From assembly GCF_947623445.1 (NCBI RefSeq), contig NC_135244.1, positions 6,324,001-6,388,000 of the forward strand: a DNA stretch of 64,000 nucleotides, written 5' to 3'. Below the pieces are notes generated by a model. That model was given only the letters and a program-made list of their open reading frames with translations, did not search any database and had not been told where the DNA came from. The position numbers and the translations under genes were made by a program. Position 1 is the first letter of the stretch. The number at the start of each line of letters is the position of its first letter. The stretch comes from Clavelina lepadiformis. Lineage: Eukaryota > Chordata > Ascidiacea > Aplousobranchia > Clavelinidae. This document shows, piece after piece, positions 36,652 to 47,947 of this stretch.

Positions 36652-36940
36652 CAGCGGTTCTTAAACTGGGGGGCGTGTAAGATTCAAAAGGGGGGCGCGA
36701 GAGATGAAAAAATGTGCATTATCTTCTACATTCTTCATTAAAGATGTGCAATATCTTCTACAAAGCCTCGAATTAAACGTTTGGTTTCCCAAAAACAACT
36801 ACATCCGTCACATTAATGAAAGTTAATTGAAAATAAATTGTTTTTTTGTTTAATGCTTTTTTATTTTGCAATGAGGTGGGGCGCGGATCTTTTAGGTACC
36901 GTCAAGGGGGGGCGTGTGCCAAAAAGTTTAAGAACCCTTG
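36652..36940. mobile_element. hAT-type MITE with duplication CCATAGAT
   Basis: Inverted termini CAGCGGTTCTTAAACT...AGTTTAAGAACCCTTG bound 289 bp, flanked by identical octamers CCATAGAT (36644-36651 and 36941-36948). GGGGGGCG words lie just inside both ends. There is no coding capacity. Confidence 0.9.
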
Positions 36941-37743
36941 CCATAGATGTAGTATAACCACGATTCATAAATGATATAGTGTTTATATTATATCTATGCT
37001 CTGACCTCTTTTGTACAAAGTGTTACAGCGGTTAGACTTGACTGCCACTTGATTATATTTAAAGATTTGTGACTGACTTACATCTAATTAGTAATTTCTC
37101 ATAGTCGAATATAGTAAGCTGCGTAGACTTTGCATTTGCGTCCCCTTCTTAAAGTATTACCGTAGCGTCTCGCTCGGATAGGAATGATGCTACAAATGCA
37201 AGGTCACAGCATAGAATTATGCGCTGCATCGTTCAAACGAACTTTGGCGTGAAAATAACTTTTGGCTTTTGATTTGTCTTCAAAATTATAAAGTTATGCG
37301 TGCAGAAAGTTTGTTTGAAATTCATCTGGATGTGCAGCTGCCACGAAATACAGACCGAGATTTTACGCGCCCTGTACCTGGTCACCCCAATATCTCTTCG
37401 AAAAGTGCCGTGCCTTCCAGTCTGGATAATTTATACACATATATTCTGTATAATCACTCATAATACTGTAATAGACCCTTTCCGAGTTACCGTCTACCTG
37501 GGTGGCAAAATTTTTTCACTTAGCAATGAAAATTGTCAACCCAATTTTTCAAAATTACAAGTGTTCTAGACGCTGAGTTGTAAACATTTCACTTAAATGA
37601 GTACTGGTAGCATATGAATTCCTTTACGCAATAAAAAGGCAGCATTTATTTCACCTGTTACTGAATTTTGAAAAGACTCTTTTGATGATTAAGTTACTAA
37701 GCTTAGCTGTGAATTAAAACAAACACTGTTTTCAACTTAAAAT

Positions 37744-38025
37744 TACCGTATTTTACGGACCATACGGCGCAATTTAAATCCTTTTTTTTCCTCATAAATT
37801 GATCGTGCGCCTAATGTATGGATCAAGTAGTGCTTTATTGCCTACACTCAAAACCAGTACCAATACTATTATTATATAAATAAACATACGGTAACCCGTA
37901 CTCCTTAAAATACGTTTCGTTCTATAGCCCGGTGCGCCTTACGTATGAACAAAAAACTAATCAAAGCAATTTATTAACAGTGCGCCTTATAATCAGGTGC
38001 GCCTTATGGTCCGTAAAATACGGTA
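37744..38025. mobile_element. MITE with TACCGTATTTTACGGACCATA termini
   Basis: Near-perfect inverted termini TACCGTATTTTACGGACCAT...ATGGTCCGTAAAATACGGTA bound 282 bp. GGCGC follows the left end, and GTGCGCC(T) words repeat inside the right end. This terminus resembles widespread animal MITEs that start ACCGTATTTT..CGGAC.ATAAGGCGC. No long duplication is visible; only TA or a similarly short one would fit. It lies about 400 bases upstream of the second thioredoxin ATG. Confidence 0.8.
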
Positions 38026-38438
38026 CAATTTTTAATAATATTAATATTCAATTTTAAAATTCGGCCCATAAGACGTAAAGTTTTTTGACCAGACTTTAGG
38101 GCTGGCGTATAAGCACCCTCTCGTTGTTTGGCTTGATTTTTTTGTCTTGAAAAGGGGCTTATATGTGGGTAAAGACGTGTTTCATATCGTGTTCATTTAA
38201 ATAACGTTTGTTAAATACGAAGACAATTACTCGGACAGGATAGAAAGTCGGCTGATGTATGACCGAATCCTCAGATTCGACTCGTCCCAACCATACAAAA
38301 TACTATTCTCATATTATGCCTGTTTGGCAAAGTATTGTTTAAACCTCTCTGAAATTGATATTTTCTACAGACATATGTTATATAGACATTTGTAAAACTG
38401 TTCAGGTTTTTGTTTGACTGTTCTTTAGCCACTACAAC
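38026..38438 (+). promoter_or_regulatory. Probable promoter/5' UTR region of the second thioredoxin gene
   Basis: This is the sequence between the MITE at 37744-38025 and the ATG at 38439. It should hold the proximal promoter. I see no unambiguous TATA box or initiator; the call rests on position only. Confidence 0.3.
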
Positions 38439-41400
38439 ATGTCGGTCACACTTCTAAGTACTAAGGTTTGTATGAATCACGTTTTAAAGTTATTTCTTAA
38501 CCGGATGTGATATTATTATATAAAAATTTTTTGTGTGATTTTAGTCGAGTTGTGAAGAGATGTATTTTTATAATTAGGAACCAATAACTTTGAAATTTAT
38601 TTCATATCATCGTTTGCCTGGATAATTATATTGACCACAGTTACCCCAGCTAACATTTAATCATATTACTTTTGGATAAGAAACCTATCTGCAAAGCCCC
38701 TAAATGGCATAAAGCATATTTTCCAGATGATAAACTTTAAAAGTCATATAAACTTGCCTGTTTTTGTTGCTTGCTTTTGCTTACAAAAATTGAAGTGTGA
38801 CTTAAAGATGTAAAATCCTACCTGTCCATGCTTCATAATGGATTCTGTACAGTGTGTTTAAGCAAGTATTAGTACTGAAGAAACATAATATGTAGTAAGA
38901 TTGACGTATGTATTGTTATGTCTGTAATAAACCTCAACAGTACACTTTCTGCTAATTATCGCTTAGATTAAACTTTAAAACGTGTCAGCTGCTAGGGTAA
39001 TTTCCATGCCAAAAAACAACAACAACCACACTGTCCTCTGATTAATCTAAGCAGGATTTTTACAGGCTTGTGTAAGACTCTACAGTCTACAGCAGGGGTG
39101 GGCAACATACGGCCCGCGGGCCGGGTCCGGCCCGCGATGGGATTTTAAGCGGCCCGCAGACAGTTTCCGGTCTTACATGATAACGTGGCCTGCGGCCACG
39201 ATACACAATTAATGTATCGATTCAGGATACGATTCCACGATACACGATTAATGTCGGTCGGCCACCATACACGATTAATGTATCGATTCATGGATCCGGC
39301 CCGCCAAGTACTTCATTTTCTCATATCAGGCCCGCCGACCGAAGAAGTTGCCCGCCCCTGGTCTACAGTCTACATAGTAATAGTCTAACAAAATCATAGA
39401 AACGTTAATTTTTCACGCATACTCTTCCTTAATGCTATCTATCACATTGAAGATGTAGCAATGTTTAAATGAGCAGCATGTTTTTAAATTTCCTGAACAC
39501 ATGATTATATTCATCTAGTATACTGCCATTTGAAAAAATAGAATTTTTAGCAGTTATTATGATATGACAACAAAGAACTCTATTTCATTATAATGAGCTC
39601 AAGAATTTTACTTTCACGTGACAACTGCTAAATTTCCTTACTGGGAAGTGTCCATTTTGTGTGTTAGTTGAAATTCAGGCGTGACGTAATTGGTAATAAT
39701 GCTAAACAAAAATAAGTAAACTGCTGTGACTTATTACCGGTGAGACTGTTTTTTTATACTTTCATTATTGGAAATACCAATTCCAGGGCTCAAAGCCGAG
39801 TGGAAAAGTGACTCGCTTGGCAATCATTAGCTCCTAGTTCGAATCTCCTGCTGTAGATAGTAGATATTTTAAAAAACAGCTCTCTCAATCTCACCACCAC
39901 TCAGAGTGATAAAACCGGGAAGGTATATTTTTCTATGGTGAAAAGTGACCGAGAGAAAGGAACTGGCCACCCTACTCTCAATAGTGACGTTCAACCAGCT
40001 CAATGAGAACCTTAACTATTATTCTTTCCTCAAAGTTTAGAATCAAGTATGGAATTCCTTTACTCTTTTACAAACGTTCATAGGCACCTAAGACGGACTG
40101 GTAGGATGGCATTTTCTGCCCTGGGATTTTAGATTTTCCTAATTATAATTAATGAATGGCTTTTAATCATGACTTAATGTCATTTGCTACGGGGCAGCTA
40201 ACAAAAGTTTGACGTTACGTGGAAAACGAGTGATTGTAACGGATGATTTCATTACACGCGGCCGCTACTTAAAACTCACACTTAAACATGAATAATCACG
40301 CCCTGGCCCGGTACGTCACATGAATGATCACACTCTTGCCATGCATGAGAAGCGAGAGGCTTTTGTGTCACAAGAACGTCGTTGTTGCTGTCTATGCACT
40401 CACTGGGATGATACTAAAATTATTAATTCATTAGCTGAAATGATTAACCTTTAATTGTTTAGACTCAGCACACACATATCCACGCATTTTCACATACGAA
40501 AATCAAAGAAAGCTGAATGGGGTCTTACGGTCATCTGCAGCTTTTATCTCAAGATTTTGTTGAGTATCACAAGAAAGGAGTTAAGTTATGATGCCAGTTG
40601 TAAAGCAACCAACCTACCGCCTACCAGAAAACGTTTATCCACTTTGCATTGTTTATATTGGTGATATTGCCATTGTTCATTTCACAATGACGCTTTAATA
40701 CAACACATCAGGATGCATGAGTTGTCGACGGTGAGCCTTGTGCTTGTGGTTAAACCCACGAAATAGAACACTGATTGACTGATAACATTATAATATCATC
40801 AGATCTGCACTAGAATTCCATAGGAATAAGGGCTAACTATGACAATTAACAAAAACATTTTTTGTTGCTTTAAATGTATCCCGTATGTTGCAAGGAACTG
40901 CTTTAAATTGAATTTGGACCCCAGTCAGTTTTCAAGTTGTGCAAGGAAATTTTGCCTTCATTAACTCACAAATATAATGTTACCGGCACTAAAGAAATGT
41001 TAATTGAGTTTTTCGAAGTATTGCGTGCTATTTTCTACATGTAAGTCGAGAAAATGCCTGATTTTTGACGTTATGAGATGAGTGTAAAACCAGCACAACT
41101 TTTGACCGAACTTGCACGTTTGGTGTTTACATAAAACATAATTTTGACTAAGTAAGATATAACTTCAATTAATAATTTCAAAATTAACAAAGTTAGGTAA
41201 GTTTAGTGAGCATCTTTTTACGAATTTATTTTTTCATAAAATTTATCACATTGGGTCATGAAATTAAAAAAAATGAAACAAGTGGTCTGTGATGTCCAAA
41301 ACTGTGACTGCTTATTTAATGCAATGATGTAAGTTTAAATTTTGTTTTCAGGAAGAGGTTGCACAAAAACTGAGTGAGAACAAGTTTGTTGCAGTTGACT

Positions 41401-44400
41401 TCTATGCGGATTGGTGTGGCCCATGCCGGATGATATCGCCAAAATTTGCGGTATCTGATGTGATCTTGACATAATACTGATTTTGATTGGTTTTCATCAG
41501 ATAGAACACGGTTTTTAACAATTTTTGCTCTTCAGTCTTGACCAACTCATTGCAAGAAAAAATTAAATGGTTTTCAGAAAATTAAAACAATATCACTATT
41601 ATATTGATTAACAGCTATTATATTGGTTAACTACAAATTCCTGGTATTGTCTAAAATGTTTCTGCACCTTTAGCCAATACTGTACTATGATTTTCCAGTA
41701 GAGAAACTCTGGTTTAGAAGAAAAACGAATGGTTAGAACTCAGAAATTTAAATTGTTTCACTCTATGTATTGCAGCAAATGGCAGGGGATTTCGAAGCAG
41801 TGGCGTTTTGTAAAGTCAATGTTGATGAAAACGCAGTAAGTATAAATTGTTCACCATTGTATCTGGATTTTTATAGACTATAGGTTTTTGTAACTTAATG
41901 TAGAGTATTAGTGGATACTGGGTGTATATAATCAACAATACCCTGTTACATAAAATACATACTAAGCGGCCAGTCGCGCTTTGGACGGAAGATGGTTAAG
42001 TTAACTTTATAACATTTTTTCCTTATTAGGATCAAAGTGTTGGGAGTTACGACTCCTAGGCAGAACAACTGCTAGAGCTAGCTTATTTCTTAACGGGACA
42101 TCTCTCCATTTTCTCCATTATATTGATAATGGTTTTAGTATTGACTGAAATGTCTGTGTAATTAATAGATATTTTTTTTCTGTTTGGCTCTGGTGTTTAT
42201 TCTGTGTATTGCTTTTTATTGTATTAACATTGCAATATGTGCGACATTAGCAGTTGTCTCTAAACGTTTTTATGACAAGTGAAGTTAGAGTAGTTGCCTG
42301 CCAGACAATCCACCTCCCATAAAGTTTTTCTCATTTCAGAAATATTGTGAATAGCACTTCATGTGATAACTGATAACTCATACTATTTGTTCACAGGAAG
42401 CCGCTGAACAGTATGGAATAAGTGCCATGCCTACATTCTTATTTTTCAAAGATGGTGATAAGGTAAGTTGATGAAATATGTATGTAGTCGGCATAGTACA
42501 TATCTATAATAATGTTATTATAACAATTTAGATTTGTATATATGTGTGAGTAAGGATTACTTTCAAAGGATATATTATATTCGGTACGTGAGTGAGAGGT
42601 ATAGTTTAAAAGTAAAGTGAACCACTAAACTATGTTACTGCTAAATCAAAGAATTCTCAATAAATTTACTGGACAAAAATGTAACTTTTCTACTAATTAT
42701 TATGTAGGTGGTTGAATGTAAAGTTCATGTACATTAGTGCATGACAGTCATGCTTGGATAAAAAATAAACAGGATGTCTCATGTAAGCAACAAAAGTTTG
42801 TTGCAATTTATATGTGCGTAAGGTTCAACTAACCTGACAAATGAAAAACCAAACCAAAACATAACAATATAACCTCTTGCCAATGGACCATTCTGATACA
42901 TTTGATTTCTACAACCCTGTGTTAATATGTTTGGAAGTCTCACTCATGAGACATCTCTGTATGGCCACAGATCTAGAACAATTATTTATATTTACGCAAG
43001 AAAACTTGTTCAAGTTGGTCTGTTGCCAAATAACCTAGTGGTGTACTACGCAAATTTTCCTGGACAAAAAATTCAAATTTATAACATACAGACTGGCATA
43101 GATTGCACTGATTTTTTTTTCGTATTGCCTAAGACATTTTCAACACATTGTTTTAAGTCACCCAAGCTTGGTGTACACCATTTCAGAATGGTTTATTCTG
43201 TTAAATGATCTGCACGTTACACATTTGGGAATGGGGTACAGTATAAAGTTACACAGTTCACCAGCATAAAGTATGTTGAATAGCAGCAATTTTTTGTCCT
43301 GTAGTAATAGTTGCTTATAGTGTAGTATGTAGTGGTACAGTGATCGTTGTTACAATTAGCTGTAAATCCTTTGGTGTTTTCTTAGTATATTTCAATGCAA
43401 GTTGTATAATCAAGCTTCGGTTTTAAAATTAGATTCTTTGATTTTGTCTAAATTTTCAATCATCAGTATATGAAAGTAGAATTGTGTATACCGAAAGCGG
43501 TTGTTAAATATCTATTTCCACAGTTACTTATAACCAAATTACAGTTATGCAAATACCATAAACAAAATACAGTAACTGCCTGGCGTTTATTTGAAGTAGT
43601 CACTCATAAATAATTAATTTTTATGTATTTGTTAGCCAAACATTTTGGATGTCACACTAGACAAGCGATGTGCAAATGATACGGTATGAAAGTTTTTGCA
43701 CGACTTATACCCAGAGATGATTCGTCACTGCTTAAGCCCCGTTTACGTTGTTTGTCATTGTTGTGCAGGTTTTGATTCACAGTTCACACACATGTTTTTA
43801 TTTGGTTTTTTGATATTTTTGTATTGCATTGCCCGAATTTTGAACTGTTCCTTGTTCCCCTGGCATTAGAACCTGGCTGAGCCCTTAAGTGTTGCAGGCT
43901 ACTGACACTTGCTATAAGAAAAGCTTTTCAGGTACATTTACTCACTGTTACATGTGGTTCCATAGTAATTTCATCCACACCATTCCAGCCAATAAAATGC
44001 ACCCACAGTGTTTACACCATTACATAAGTAATGGGTACACTACATATAAGTAAGTAAATATATGTACTGTTATGACCTCGAAACTCAAACACGACATTCA
44101 AGTAACTTAGGCTTTATTAAAAACAGAACAGAACAGCCCTAAAACAAAAATAATCGGTTAGGAGCTATATAGTACTTATATGTACAAACTAGTAGTATTG
44201 ACTGCAGAGTTGGATCAATTGTAATTTGTAATTGAGCTGAATGTAATTAATTACATTTTTCATGTAATTGTAATTGTAATTGTAATTGAAGCATTTTTAT
44301 TTTGTGTAATTGTAATTGTAATTGTAATTTGATAAAATTTTTGCCTAATTACAATTTCAATTACATTGTTATTGAGACCTGACAAGCACAACATAAAATA

Positions 44401-47400
44401 ATTAAGCCTATTTACATAGGTGTGCTATGCGTGCCTCGTTAACTACATAATTCAGCCATGCTAAACTGTTTCCCATACTTCAGCAGCAACAGAAAACTCA
44501 GTAAATTACAATATAGTCTAAATCTTAATATTTCAAAAATGGATGAACAGCAAATAAACTCTTCCGAAACCTGTGCTGAACCATTTCCTACGCCACTGTC
44601 AGAGTTTTTTAAATCTTTGACCAGTACTGAGGCTTGCTGCAACAATTGCAAAAAGAAATTCAAGTTTTCAACCAAGGCTTCATCAAACTTGATCACGCAT
44701 TTGAAGAGATGTTCTCCCAATCTTTATCCTAAATATATAAACCTCAAAAGAAAACACCAGGAAAACACGAAGAAGACAGATAGATAGATAGGTAGATCAG
44801 AGTCAACCAACTATCAAGTCATTTTTTCAAACTTCTTCTTCCCAGCGATTTGCTTCATATGATGCCACTCAAAAAGCATTAACAAAAGCTCTACTCAAAT
44901 CAATAGCTTGTGATCAGTTACCATTAAGTATTGTAGATAGTCAAACATTCAGAAATCTGTTGTTGACTGCTGAACCAAGATATGTAATACCAAGCCGCTC
45001 CACATTTAGAAATTCCCTTATACCAACGGTTATTCAGCAAATGGAAGAAGAGATGAGACGTGAAATTGCACGTTTGTCAAATGTTTACTTGACAATTGAT
45101 CTCTGGACTAACCGCAACATGACAAGTTTCTTGGGCATCACTATGCATTTTGTTGATGCAGAATGGAAGCTACGCAGCTTTGTCCTGGCAGTGGACTCAT
45201 TTTTAGGACGGCATACAGCTGAAAACATTGCTGAGGCTTATGACAACGTAATAGAAAAGTTTAGATTTACAACAAAAGTAAAAAAGGTTGTGTCAGACAA
45301 TGCTTTCTCCATGATAAAAGCATTTCAGGTTTCCCTTCCTGAGTTCACACTGCATAAAACTGGTGAAGAAATCAATGAGGACAATGAGAAACAGTTGAAT
45401 CCTGATCCTGAACAAGAAATGTCCAAGGAGGGTGCTGATTTACATGCTCTTCTCACTTACTTACCAGAAAGAGTAAGCTGTTTTGCTCATACACAACAAC
45501 TTTGTATTAAGGATTGTCTGCAACATTCGGAGTTTGCTAAGTCTTACGGTGGGAAGCAGCTGGGAAAGGTGGCCAAAATTGTAAATTCAGTAAGAAAATC
45601 TGTAAATGCTACCTCTTATTTGCAACGTAAAAAAATAACGTTAAGAGCACAGAATGTGACAAGATGGAATTCGCAGCTTGTTATGTTGCAAAGTGTCTTA
45701 AAGGATCACGAAGAAGTTAACGCGGCTCTCACCTTGATCCAGTCACGGGAAAAAATAACAAATCAAGATTATTTGGCATTGAGTGAGCTCGTGAGTGTGC
45801 TACTGCCTTTCAAGGAAGCAATGCAGCAAGTTGAAGGAGAAAATATTGTAACATCCTCTTGCATTTGTCCGGTAGTGCTTGGCTTACTGAAAGCAATGGA
45901 ACTACTAAAAAACTCAAATCTCCACTATTGCCAGAAACTGGCAGCTAATCTTAAAGACTCTGTTTCTAAAAGGTTGTTGCCATATATAAATTCTCTGGAC
46001 AACAGACTTGCATCTCTTCTTGATCTACGATTTAAAAACAGCTGGATTGAAGATGACGTTGAAAAAGAAGAAGCAATACGTTTGCTGAAAACTCCTGTGG
46101 CAAGTAGACTTGGCAAGGATGACGAAGAGAGTTGTAGCAAAGAGGATGAAAACCCTGCAAAAAAGCCAAAGCTATTTAACTTTATGGCAGAAGGCTTAAA
46201 AAAGAAAAGACCGAGAAATTCAATAAGTGAAGTCGACAGCTATTTGGGGGTAGAAACCATGCATTTCGATGAAGACCCACTAATGTATTGGAAGAAGAAG
46301 TCAGAAGAAATTCCCACGCTCTCTACTTTAGCCAAGGATTATTTGGGACTAACAGCAACATCAGCCCCGTCAGAAAGAATATTTTCAATTGCGGGTAACT
46401 TTTATACGGCAAGAAGAAATTTACTGGGGCCAGAAACTTTTCGCACCCTAATGTTCATCAAATGCAATCCAACAGTTTTTGAGCAAGTGAAAATGTAAAT
46501 GCGAACCAAAATTTTGTAATTTGTAGTTATCAGGAGCTTCTTTCCTTTTGCATTTATTTTAATTTTACACACCTTATCGCTCGCGCCTTACCGCTATCAG
46601 CTTTGTGTATTCGTTTGATTACATTTCATTGCCTGTCTTGTAGCCTATTCGTTGTTAGTCGTTGCCAGTCGCTCAAACTTTTGGTTGTTAACAGTCGCTT
46701 AAAAAGTTTTTCTGTGTTTGTATTTTTCAGTACTCATGATTAGGAATAGTTGAAATATTCGAAAACGTTCGAGTTTTTTTTAATTAAAGGGTATTCTACG
46801 TATCATGAATGAAACATGAATAGTTTGTGATTGTAGCTAATTACGTCGCTACGGTTTTCAAAGAGCACCTCTCTACCGAAGTTAAATTTATGATTAATCA
46901 ATTACATGTTTAACAGTAATTATAACTGTAATTGTAATTGTAATTGTAATTTGATATTTTTAGCACGGAGTAATTGTAATTGTAATGTAATTGAAACATG
47001 TAAGGAAGTAATTGTAATTGTAATTGTAATTGTAATTGTAATTGAACTGAAATAATGTAATTGATCCAACTCTCAATCAATACTATTGAGCAGTCGACCC
47101 GCCGACACTGCGCTTATAACTGAATTAAGTCGGCGGACTAATTAAGGAGACGTGATTGTGCGCGAGGCAAACCGGCGTAAACAAAGGAATGTCACCACAT
47201 GTACTATACAGTTATGTATAGTAAATTAATAGATATCCTGATTGCTTATTTAATTGTAATAATTTATGTCTTAAAATTGATCGAAAGAGTTGTGACCGAC
47301 ACAGAAAATATTGATTGACAAACTGACTAAACCAAAAAAGATTAAAAGTAACATTTTTAGGGTTAAGTGTGAAAAGATAAGATTTGGTCAATGCACGTTC

Positions 47401-47947
47401 TCCCTCATTACGTCATCCTTTGCCCAAAAAGAAAAAAACTTCTGGAGAACTTCACGTTTCTTCAAAAACCAAACTCAGGTAAAACCAAAAGTAAAACTCG
47501 TGTTCGTGAGAACACTTAAGAATGGTGGTGTTAAAGCTGGACTTCCAAGCTCAGGTTCGGCCCATCTGAACTACAAATGCAGTCTCGGGTGGGTGTAAAT
47601 ACATTTGGTGCAATGCCCATGGCCGCCGTCAACAGTATGATATTTCTTTGCTAAAAGTAAACGTCGTCAGCAACTACTCGCTTCTCTGAGAGGTCGTAAT
47701 CATTCCAAAATGCATTAGCCAGCCTACATTTTCTTTCATACATAATTCAAATATCAGTGGGCACGCTTGTTGATTTCATATTGTTCACAAAACTGCTTCC
47801 ATCCATCATAATTAGCGTTATATTAGAGATACATTTTTGGGAATATTTGCATAATCACTAAACTAAATGTTTTCTGTTCAGGTTGATGAAGTTGTTGGAG
47901 CAAGTGAGGCGAAGCTTAAGGAAGCTCTCGAGAAACTTTTGCAGTAA
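38439..47947 (+). CDS. Thioredoxin, second tandem copy (5 exons)
   Basis: Exons: 38439-38465, 41352-41450, 41776-41835, 42397-42462, 47882-47947. All phase-0 joins give 105 residues, the canonical thioredoxin length. Hallmarks: VAVDFYADWCGPCRM (C31, C34), cis-Pro in AMPTF (P74), and the closing VVGASEAKLKEALEKL amphipathic helix. The active site reads WCGPCR instead of WCGPCK, and the extra Cys residues typical of vertebrate Trx1 (positions 62, 69, 73) are absent, so regulation by those cysteines is not expected. The intron positions match the upstream copy exactly, which shows tandem duplication. Intron 4 (5.4 kb) holds a solo LTR with a nested hAT transposon. No targeting sequence is seen. 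Confidence 0.92.
39093..39360. mobile_element. hAT-type MITE with duplication GTCTACAG
   Basis: Inverted termini CAGGGGTGGGCAACATACGG and GAAGTTGCCCGCCCCTG bound 268 bp, flanked by identical octamers GTCTACAG (39085-39092 and 39361-39368). GGCCCGC words are repeated inside. The middle holds three imperfect units built on ATACACGATTAATGT with ATCGATTCA, an internal expansion. It lies in intron 1 of the second thioredoxin gene. Confidence 0.92.
39786..40035 (+). repeat. tRNA-derived SINE
   Basis: The 5' part resembles a class II (Ser/Leu-like) tRNA: A-box-like AAAGCCGAGTGGA and B-box AGTTCGAATCTCC, about 50 bases apart. A non-tRNA body follows to roughly 40035, with GAGAGAAAGGAACTGGCCAC and CAATGAGAACC. 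The 3' end is approximate. It is in sense orientation within intron 1 of the second thioredoxin gene. Confidence 0.65.
40760..40850 (-). repeat. Dispersed repeat shared with the SDHAF3 flank
   Basis: Read on the minus strand, this segment (including GCAGATCTGATGATAT and GTGTTCTATTTCGTG) repeats the sequence at 13280-13350. It is probably a piece of the same LINE-like family. No coding frame is supported. Confidence 0.45.
42463..44067. other. Proximal intron 4 of the second thioredoxin gene
   Basis: No gene is supported; open frames here have no recognisable domain. Around 43797-43870 a segment with TGCATTGCCCGAATTTTGAA repeats one near 32520. Confidence 0.4.
44205..47074 (+). mobile_element. 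hAT DNA transposon with (AATTGT)n subterminal arrays
   Basis: Inverted termini CAGAGTTGGATCAATTGTAA and (minus strand) AGAGTTGGATCAATTACATT bound about 2.87 kb. Just inside both ends are arrays of GTAATT/AATTGT repeats (about 44220-44365 and 46920-47060), facing each other as an inverted pair. The interior codes for a hAT transposase on the plus strand. No clean 8-bp duplication is visible; the flanks themselves show inverted similarity (AGTATTGACTG and AGTATTGATTG), so the exact ends may lie up to 12 bases further out. Confidence 0.85.
44539..46498 (+). pseudogene. hAT transposase with BED-type finger, broken by one frameshift
   Basis: The 5' frame (ATG 44539 in AAAATGG context; an upstream ATG at 44458 is also open) has a BED-like zinc finger, with CNNCKKKFKF followed by SNLITHLKRC. 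It ends at a stop at 44785 within a GATAGATAGATAG run. The transposase continues in another frame to 46498. It includes YLTIDLWTN (first catalytic Asp), KKVVSDNAFSMI (second Asp), SCFAHTQQLC, NVTRWNSQL and the C-terminal dimerisation block SAPSERIFSIAG (catalytic Glu), which marks the hAT superfamily. Apart from the break the frame is open for over 500 codons with all catalytic residues present, so the copy is young. Slippage in the GATA repeat is the likely cause. The first Met of the long downstream frame (44960) lies behind the BED finger, so it alone would lack DNA binding. Confidence 0.88.

Larger units (their letters stand above)
44068..47199. repeat. Solo LTR interrupted by a hAT transposon
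   Basis: The left part starts TGTTATGACCTCGAAACTCA at 44068 and the right part ends GTCACCACA at 47199, giving TG...CA ends. Both sides are flanked by TGTAC (44063-44067 and 47200-47204), a 5-bp target duplication typical of LTR elements. Without the nested hAT at 44205-47074 the LTR is only about 260 bases. No internal retroelement coding sequence lies here, so this is a solo LTR left by recombination. Confidence 0.7.

Noticed and set aside
44220..47060. CRISPR-like or satellite array formed by GTAATT repeats
   Set aside because: The units are six bases long without spacers, occur just inside the two ends of a hAT transposon, and face each other. They are subterminal repeats.
18982..47947. 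One thioredoxin gene with two domains or with mutually exclusive exons
   Set aside because: The first exon set ends in its own stop codon at 27927, followed by a poly(A) signal, and the second set has its own ATG exon at 38439. Two separate genes explain the data better.
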